From Achromobacter pulmonis (GTDB lineage: Bacteria > Pseudomonadota > Gammaproteobacteria > Burkholderiales > Burkholderiaceae_B): a DNA stretch of 64,000 bases. Positions 59,262 through 64,000 of the stretch are shown here, piece after piece. A model generated the notes under the pieces. The model made no database searches. It worked only from the letters and a program-made list of their open reading frames with translations, and had not been told where the DNA came from. Position numbers and translations under genes: made by a program. Location of the stretch: NCBI RefSeq assembly GCF_002885955.2, contig NZ_POQS01000002.1, forward strand, positions 280,853 to 344,852, given 5' to 3'. Position 1 is the stretch's first letter. Each line of letters begins with the position of its first letter.

Positions 59262-59431
59262 GTTTCCCTTCCCTGTAGTTCCCCCGGCTCATGGCGGGCA
59301 TGCCGCAGTCCTGGACCCCGTGGTTCGGCCGCAGACCGGGCGCAACGATAGCGGCTCGCTCACTTGGGGATAACCCTGAGGAAGGGCATGTTTATTCTCG
59401 ATATCCGGGCAATGAACCGGACGCGGAATAA

Positions 59432-59463
59432 AAAAACCCTTCGCCGGCAAGCGAAGGGTTTTT
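59432..59463. terminator. terminator downstream of sodB
   Basis: AAAAACCCTTCGC (59432-59444) and GCGAAGGGTTTTT (59451-59463) are perfectly complementary around CGGCAA. It is placed 44 nt after the sodB stop on the minus strand and also reads on the plus strand. Confidence 0.92.
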
Positions 59464-59506
59464 GCGGGGCGCGGCGCCAGCCGGCCCGTCAGCCTGAAGC
59501 CAGGGC

Positions 59507-60085
59507 TCAGGCGAAGTTCTTGGCCGCGAATTCCCAGTTCGCCAGGGCCCAGAAGTTCTCCAGGTACTTGGGACGGGCGTTGCGGTAGTCGATGTAGTAG
59601 GCGTGTTCCCACACATCACAGGTCAGCAGCGGCTTGTCGGCCGTGGTCAGCGGGGTGGCGGCGTTGCTGGTGTTGACGATGTCGACCGTGCCGTCGGCCT
59701 TCTTGACCAGCCAGGTCCAGCCCGAACCGAAGTTGCCGGCGGCCGACTTGTTGAACGCTTCCTTGAACGCGTCGAAGCTGCCCCACTTGGCGTTGATGGC
59801 GTCGGCCAGCTTGCCGGTGGGCGCGCCGCCGGCCTTGGGAGCCAGGCTGTTCCAGTAGAACGTGTGGTTCCAGACCTGGGCCGCGTTGTTGAAGATGCCG
59901 CCCGAGGACTTCTTGACGATGTCTTCCAGCGACAGCGATTCGAATTCGGTGCCGGGGATCAGGTTGTTCAGGTTCGTGACGTAGGTCTGATGATGCTTGC
60001 CATAGTGGAACTCCAGCGTTTCCTTGGAGATGTGCGGAGCCAGCGCGTCCAGTTCGTAAGGCAGGGGGGGAAGAGTATGTGCCAT
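59507..60085 (-). CDS. sodB: iron superoxide dismutase
   Basis: SodB dismutates superoxide in the cytosol. It has 192 aa, the standard length. Metal ligands H27, H74, D157 and H161 ([13 protein letters not shown]) fall at the same numbers as in E. coli SodB. Gln in NNAAQVWNH, near residue 70, marks the iron rather than manganese type. The start [20 protein letters not shown] is typical. It is probably monocistronic. No clear Fur box is visible in the 118-bp upstream gap. Confidence 0.96.
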   Translation of the reverse strand: MAHTLPPLPYELDALAPHISKETLEFHYGKHHQTYVTNLNNLIPGTEFESLSLEDIVKKSSGGIFNNAAQVWNHTFYWNSLAPKAGGAPTGKLADAINAKWGSFDAFKEAFNKSAAGNFGSGWTWLVKKADGTVDIVNTSNAATPLTTADKPLLTCDVWEHAYYIDYRNARPKYLENFWALANWEFAAKNFA

Positions 60086-60154
60086 GTGAAAGTTCCTTCT
60101 GTTGAATGCACGATCAAGCCGTTCAATTGTATCGGCAACTCCTGAGGATACCGC

Positions 60155-60182
60155 GTTAACCCCGTGCAGGCGCGGGGTTAAC
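60155..60182. repeat. perfect 10-bp hairpin between xseA and sodB
   Basis: GTTAACCCCG (60155-60164) and CGGGGTTAAC (60173-60182) form a perfect stem with an 8-nt loop. It lies 21 nt past the xseA stop and upstream of sodB. It may end xseA transcription or act as an operator for sodB; it lacks a T tract. Confidence 0.55.
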
Positions 60183-60203
60183 AAACGTGTCCGTCGCGCG
60201 GAC

Positions 60204-61571
60204 TCAGGAAGCCTCGCGCGTGGCGCGCGTCTGCTTGACTTCGACGTTTGCGCCGCCCTGCGCGAAGCTGAGGTCCAGCGCCTGCCCCGCGGCCAGCGAC
60301 GCCGCGTCGCGCACGATGCGGCCGTGCGCGTCGCGCGCGATGGCGTAGCCGCGCGCCAGCGTGTTGCCGGGATCGAGCGCGCGCAGTTGCGCCGTGGCCG
60401 CGGCCAGCCGGTCGCGGCGCTGCGCCAGCAGCCGCGCCTGCGCCTGGCCCAGCCTGCGCAGCGCGCCGCCCAGTCGGTCGGCGGCGCGGCCCGTGTCCGG
60501 CGCGCGATGCGCCAGCCGCTGCTTCAGCAGGTCGACCCGCGCCGCGCGCCGCCCCTGCGGCCCGGCCCAGGCCGTGGCCAGCCTGAAGCGCAGGCTGTTG
60601 AGCCGTTCGCGCTGGTGCTCCAGCCGCTGGGCCGGCGACACCAGTTGCGCGGCTGCGCGGTCCAGCCGCTGGGCGGCGCGTTCGAGCCGGCGCTGCTGGC
60701 CCCGCGCCAGCGCCTGCGCCGCGTGCATGACGCGGCCCATGAGTTCGGAACGCGGCACGCAGGCCAGCTCGGCGGCCGCCGTCGGCGTGGGCGCGCGCAC
60801 GTCGGCCACGAAGTCCGCGATGGTGAAATCGGTTTCGTGCCCGACCCCGCAGATCACCGGGATTTCGCTGGCGGCCACCAGCCGGGCCAGGGCTTCGTCG
60901 TTGAAGCTCCAAAGATCCTCGATGCTGCCGCCGCCGCGCACCAGCAGCAGCGTGTCCACTTCGGCGCGCTGGTTGGCCAGCCGCAGCTGGGCCGCCAGCC
61001 GGCCCGCGGCGTCGGCGCCCTGCACCGGCGCCGGATAAATGATCACGGGCACCTGCGGCGCGCGCCGCGCCAGCGCCGACAGCACGTCGCGCAGGGCCGC
61101 CGCGTGCAGCGAAGTGATCACGCCGATGGCGCGCGGCAGCCGGACGGGCTCGCGCTTGCGGGCGGGGTCGAACAGGCCCTCGCCGGCCAGCTGCTCTTTC
61201 AGGCGCAGAAAGGCTTCGTACAGATTGCCGACGCCGGCGCGGCGCATGGCGTCGGCCTGCAGCTGGTAGTCGCCGCGGGGCTCGTACAGCGAGACGCGGG
61301 CGCGGATCTCGACCTGGTCCCCGGCGCGCGGCACGAAACCCACCGCGCTGGCGCGGCTGCGGAACATCACGGCGCGCACCGCGGCCCGGTTGTCCTTCAA
61401 GGTGAAGTACCAGTGCCCGGAAGCCGCGGCCGTGAAGTTGGAAATCTCCCCGCGCACCCACAACGCCGGGATGCTGCGCTCCAACAACTGCCCCACGGCT
61501 TGGTTCAACTGGCCAACCGTCAGGATATCCCGCGTAAATGCGTTGTTTGTGACTGCAAATTCAATTGTCAT
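60204..61571 (-). CDS. xseA: exodeoxyribonuclease VII large subunit
   Basis: XseA with small subunit XseB degrades single-stranded DNA. It has 455 aa. The N-terminal OB fold starts near [15 protein letters not shown] (residues 17-31) with [20 protein letters not shown]. The nuclease domain contains [33 protein letters not shown] and [19 protein letters not shown] long Arg/Ala/Gln-rich coiled coil spans about 280-395. In the site usually reading SPQAAA this protein has SLHAAA, a minor variation. xseB is not in the window. Confidence 0.95.
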   Translation of the reverse strand: MTIEFAVTNNAFTRDILTVGQLNQAVGQLLERSIPALWVRGEISNFTAAASGHWYFTLKDNRAAVRAVMFRSRASAVGFVPRAGDQVEIRARVSLYEPRGDYQLQADAMRRAGVGNLYEAFLRLKEQLAGEGLFDPARKREPVRLPRAIGVITSLHAAALRDVLSALARRAPQVPVIIYPAPVQGADAAGRLAAQLRLANQRAEVDTLLLVRGGGSIEDLWSFNDEALARLVAASEIPVICGVGHETDFTIADFVADVRAPTPTAAAELACVPRSELMGRVMHAAQALARGQQRRLERAAQRLDRAAAQLVSPAQRLEHQRERLNSLRFRLATAWAGPQGRRAARVDLLKQRLAHRAPDTGRAADRLGGALRRLGQAQARLLAQRRDRLAAATAQLRALDPGNTLARGYAIARDAHGRIVRDAASLAAGQALDLSFAQGGANVEVKQTRATREAS

Positions 61572-61925
61572 GGGGCTTTCCGATGCATAACCTGTCCACA
61601 GGGCACGCGTAGCGGGGCGCCATCATACCTTGTCCCCGCTTGTTTGCCGCAATCGGCCTGACAGCCAGCAAAATCGTAGCAACTAACTGATTTGTATATG
61701 CTTTTTTTGAAAAAACAGCTGCTCGCAATTGAAGCAAACAAGTGCAAACCCTGCGTGCGCAAGCCTTCCGGCGAAGTTTTACACAGAATTATCCACAAGA
61801 TCTGTGGATAGCTTCGGGATCGTTCCGACTTGCCACGCCCGGGCCGCCCCGTTACAGTTTCGGCTTGATCAGTTGCCGGCGCGCGGCCTGCGCGCGCATC
61901 CGGCGCTCCCCGGGAGTTGAACGCT
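61572..61925. other. 354-bp gene-free gap with relatively AT-rich core
   Basis: This is the only gap above 300 bp. It separates divergent xseA and exbB. The stretch at about 61680-61740 is clearly less GC-rich than its surroundings and holds a T7GA6 run (61701-61716). A palindrome CCTGTCCACAGG lies at 61591-61602, and two inverted DnaA-box-like sites lie at 61789-61811. No ORF with coding character or RNA gene is apparent. Promoters for both flanking genes must be here. Confidence 0.7.
61789..61811. promoter_or_regulatory. pair of inverted DnaA-box-like sites
   Basis: TTATCCACA (61789-61797) matches the DnaA box consensus exactly. TGTGGATAG (61803-61811) is its inverse with one mismatch, 5 bp apart. 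They lie about 115 bp upstream of exbB. This may be DnaA control of a flanking gene or DnaA titration, not an origin. Confidence 0.5.
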
Positions 61926-62549
61926 TTGCTTTCCATCTTGCGCGAGGCCGGCTGGCCCATCTGGCCCCTGCTGGCGACATCGGTCCTGGGCTTGGCGCTG
62001 ATCTTCGAGCGCTTCCTCTCGCTGCGCCGCGGGCTGGTCATGCCGCGCGGCCTGACCGAACAGGTCGCGGAAATGCTGCGCAACCGCCAGGACACCCCCG
62101 AATCCATCAACCGCCTGGAACGCAATTCCCCGCTGGGCCGCGTGCTGGCCGAAGTCATGCGCCACCGCCACCTGCCCCGCGAAGAGCTGCGCAACGTGGT
62201 CGAGGACGCCGGCCGCGCCGTCGCCCATGACCTCAGCCGCTACATCTCCGCCATCGGCACCATCGCCGTCATCGCGCCGCTGATGGGCCTGTTCGGCACC
62301 GTGGTCGGCATGATCGAGATCTTCGGCTCCTACACCCCCGGCGGCGGCGACCCCGCCCAGCTGGCGCGCGGCATCTCGATCGCGCTGTACAACACCGGCT
62401 TCGGCATCCTCATCGCCATTCCCGCCATGATCGCGCACCGCTACCTGCGCGGCCGCGTGGACGGCTACCTGCACGCCATGGAGCAGGCCGCCTCGCGCCT
62501 GGTGCGCGCCGTCTCGCACCACGCCCCCGCCCGCGAGGGCCGTCCATGA
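61926..62549 (+). CDS. exbB: ExbB/TolQ-family proton channel protein
   Basis: This inner-membrane subunit of an energising motor has 207 aa with three hydrophobic spans: near 9-28 ([19 protein letters not shown]), near 112-135 ([20 protein letters not shown]) and near 150-172. The conserved [13 protein letters not shown] region and the following [18 protein letters not shown] identify MotA/TolQ/ExbB. Start TTG at 61926 has GGGAG 9 nt upstream; TTG 61917 is too close to it. It overlaps exbD by ATGA and sits upstream of lpxK. No tonB or tolA is nearby. Confidence 0.92.
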   Translation: MLSILREAGWPIWPLLATSVLGLALIFERFLSLRRGLVMPRGLTEQVAEMLRNRQDTPESINRLERNSPLGRVLAEVMRHRHLPREELRNVVEDAGRAVAHDLSRYISAIGTIAVIAPLMGLFGTVVGMIEIFGSYTPGGGDPAQLARGISIALYNTGFGILIAIPAMIAHRYLRGRVDGYLHAMEQAASRLVRAVSHHAPAREGRP

Positions 62550-62959
62550 ATTTCCGCGGCTCCCGGGACGAGCGCGACGAGCTGGACATCAACCTGATCC
62601 CGCTCATCGACGTCCTGCTGGTCATCCTGATCTTCCTCGCCGCGACCACCTCGTTCGCGCGCTTCACCCAGCTCAAGGTGACGCTGCCGCAGGCCTCGAT
62701 GGAACAGGACACGCCGCCGGCCCTGGAGGTCGCCATCAGCCAGGACGGGCGCTACGCGCTCAACGGCACGCTCATCGACGTCTCCACGCCGCCCGAGATC
62801 GCCGACGCCCTGCGCCAGGCCGCGGCCGGCAAGACCGAGCCGCTGGTCGTCATCAACGCCGACGCCCAGGCCACCCACCAGTCCGTGATCAACGTCATGG
62901 AAGCCGCCCGCCTGGCCGGCATCGGCCGCGTCAACTTCGCCGCGCAGACCGCCCGGTGA
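62546..62959 (+). CDS. exbD: ExbD/TolR-family protein
   Basis: It has 137 aa with a short cytosolic N-terminus, one membrane helix ([19 protein letters not shown] near 19-37) carrying the essential D22, and a periplasmic domain ending [14 protein letters not shown] (written [16 protein letters not shown]). It is coupled by 4-nt overlaps to exbB upstream and lpxK downstream (GTGA). Working with ExbB it would harness the proton gradient; the energised partner is not in this window. Confidence 0.93.
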   Translation: MNFRGSRDERDELDINLIPLIDVLLVILIFLAATTSFARFTQLKVTLPQASMEQDTPPALEVAISQDGRYALNGTLIDVSTPPEIADALRQAAAGKTEPLVVINADAQATHQSVINVMEAARLAGIGRVNFAAQTAR

Positions 62960-64000
62960 CCGCCAAGCGCGCCTCCACGCTGCTGGCTCGCCAATGGCAG
63001 CACGGCGGCTGGCTCTCCACGCTGCTGCGCCCGCTGTCCGCCCTGACGGCCTGGGCGGTGGCGCGCAAGCGCAGCCGCTACCGGCAAGGCCGGCTTCCCG
63101 CCTACCGCGCCCCCGTTCCGGTGGTGGTGATCGGCAACGTCTACGTCGGCGGCACCGGCAAGACGCCGATGGTCATCGCCACCGTGGAAGGCCTGCGGGC
63201 GCGCGGCTACACGCCGGGCGTCGTCAGCCGCGGCTATGGCGTCAAGGTCGGCCCGCAGCCGCGGGTCGGGACCGGCGCGCTGGAGGCCGACCGCTATGGC
63301 GACGAGCCGGCGCTGATCGCGCGCGCCACCGGCGCGCCGGTATCGGTCCATCCCAAACGCGCGCTGGCCGCCCAGGCCCTGCTGCAGGCCCATCCCGAAG
63401 TGGACGTGATCGTGTCCGACGACGGCCTGCAGCATCTGGCGCTGGCCCGCGACATCGAAATCGTGGTGCAGGACGAGCGCGGCGTGGGCAATGGCCGGCT
63501 GCTGCCGGCCGGCCCCCTGCGCGAACCCGCCAGCCGCCTGCGGGAAGTCGACGCCGTGGTGACCAACGTCGGCGTTGCAAAAGCCGCTTCCGGCGCGCCG
63601 GGCGGCCGTCCGCGCCAGGTCAGCATGTGGCTGGAGCCGGGCGCGGCGCGCCAGATCGAAGGCGGCGCCACGCGCCCGCTGGCGTCTTTCGCCGGCCAGC
63701 CGCGCATCGCGGCCGCCGCTGGCATCGGCAACCCGGAACGCTTTTTCGCCACGCTGCGCGCCGCCGGCGTCGCGCCGCAGGCCACCCTGGCCCTGCCCGA
63801 CCATCACGACTACGCCGAATCGCCGTTTCGCGCGCTGGCGGCCGACGCCATCCTGGTCACGTCCAAGGACGCGATCAAATGCGCCGCCCTGGGCGATCCG
63901 CGCCTGTGGGAAGTGCCGGTGCAGGCCGGCTTTTCCGACCCGCAGCTCTTCGACTGGCTGGCGCAGGCCCTGCGGGCCGGCCACCCTTCAGGAGCGGGTC
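62956..64000 (+). CDS. lpxK: tetraacyldisaccharide 4'-kinase, C-terminus cut by the window edge
   Basis: LpxK phosphorylates the lipid A precursor at the inner membrane. From GTG at 62956 the frame stays open to the end (348 codons), close to full length. The Walker A-like loop is [12 protein letters not shown] near 53-64. VVSRGYG near 85, [20 protein letters not shown] near 115-134 and [17 protein letters not shown] near 152-168 are family blocks. The stop is outside the window but must be near. It overlaps the exbD stop, giving exbB-exbD-lpxK. Confidence 0.95.
   Translation, partial: MTAKRASTLLARQWQHGGWLSTLLRPLSALTAWAVARKRSRYRQGRLPAYRAPVPVVVIGNVYVGGTGKTPMVIATVEGLRARGYTPGVVSRGYGVKVGPQPRVGTGALEADRYGDEPALIARATGAPVSVHPKRALAAQALLQAHPEVDVIVSDDGLQHLALARDIEIVVQDERGVGNGRLLPAGPLREPASRLREVDAVVTNVGVAKAASGAPGGRPRQVSMWLEPGAARQIEGGATRPLASFAGQPRIAAAAGIGNPERFFATLRAAGVAPQATLALPDHHDYAESPFRALAADAILVTSKDAIKCAALGDPRLWEVPVQAGFSDPQLFDWLAQALRAGHPSGAG

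Noticed and set aside
61789..61811. Chromosomal replication origin
   Set aside because: Only two good DnaA boxes are present and the usual neighbours (dnaA, dnaN, gyrB, gidA) are absent.
61926..62549. Fur-controlled TonB system assignment for exbB-exbD
   Set aside because: No Fur box is visible upstream and no tonB is present. The lpxK linkage suggests a different, possibly TolQR-like, role.
1..64000. CRISPR arrays, insertion sequences, integrases or prophage genes
   Set aside because: No transposase, integrase, phage structural or repeat-spacer pattern was found on either strand while reading through the window.

Overview
The window is a GC-rich chromosomal segment from a betaproteobacterium, most likely Burkholderiales/Alcaligenaceae (Bordetella or Achromobacter type). 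The evidence is strong G+C bias at third codon positions, two Bug-type tripartite tricarboxylate receptors, the ribF-ileS-lspA-coaBC and exbB-exbD-lpxK gene orders, and many LysR, IclR, GntR and TetR catabolic regulators. I see no rRNA or tRNA genes, CRISPR array, insertion sequence or prophage.

Layout. 1-6.7 kb holds housekeeping genes: the start of an unidentified Arg-rich protein, purN, then ribF-ileS-lspA-coaBC. 6.7-8.0 kb is a metal-handling pair (a His-rich zinc-ribbon protein and a CDF exporter) behind a promoter with MerR-family architecture. 8.1-12.3 kb is a five-gene IclR-controlled operon: iclR, peptidase E, DUF1177, AroM-like and Bug receptor. 12.4-12.8 kb is a decayed vapBC toxin-antitoxin locus. 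12.9-19.2 kb carries a DUF457 membrane protein, DedA, dimeric dUTPase, a LysR regulator with an orphan maleylacetate reductase, and an Old Yellow Enzyme. 19.2-22.2 kb is an ectoine-type ABC importer (ehuBCDA). 22.4-26.7 kb has an orphan binding protein, OsmC, a 65-aa protein with a good promoter, and a divergent TetR/MFS pair with twin operators. 26.7-30.6 kb is a GntR-controlled cluster of Bug receptor, crotonase-fold enzyme and CoA-transferase.

30.6-39.5 kb (minus strand) is livKHMGF followed upstream by trifunctional putA, so branched-chain amino-acid uptake sits beside proline catabolism. 39.7-53.7 kb is one long colinear minus-strand envelope and proteostasis block: clpS, an alpha-2-macroglobulin-like protein, pbpC, clpA, pqiA, pqiB, pqiC. 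The usual clpS-clpA pair is separated by the macroglobulin/PBP1C pair, and four perfect hairpins lie between clpS and the macroglobulin gene. 53.7-64 kb holds cspA, a DUF192 protein, pcaF-type thiolase, a ClC antiporter, a chemoreceptor with a CheR-docking-like tail, sodB, xseA, a gap with DnaA-box-like sites, and exbB-exbD-lpxK running off the window.

The least explained items are: the pepE-DUF1177-aroM-bug operon; the MerR-type promoter driving the zinc-ribbon/CDF pair, whose exporter has Glu where zinc CDFs usually have His; the crotonase lacking the second catalytic Glu; and the clpS//clpA split with its hairpin array.
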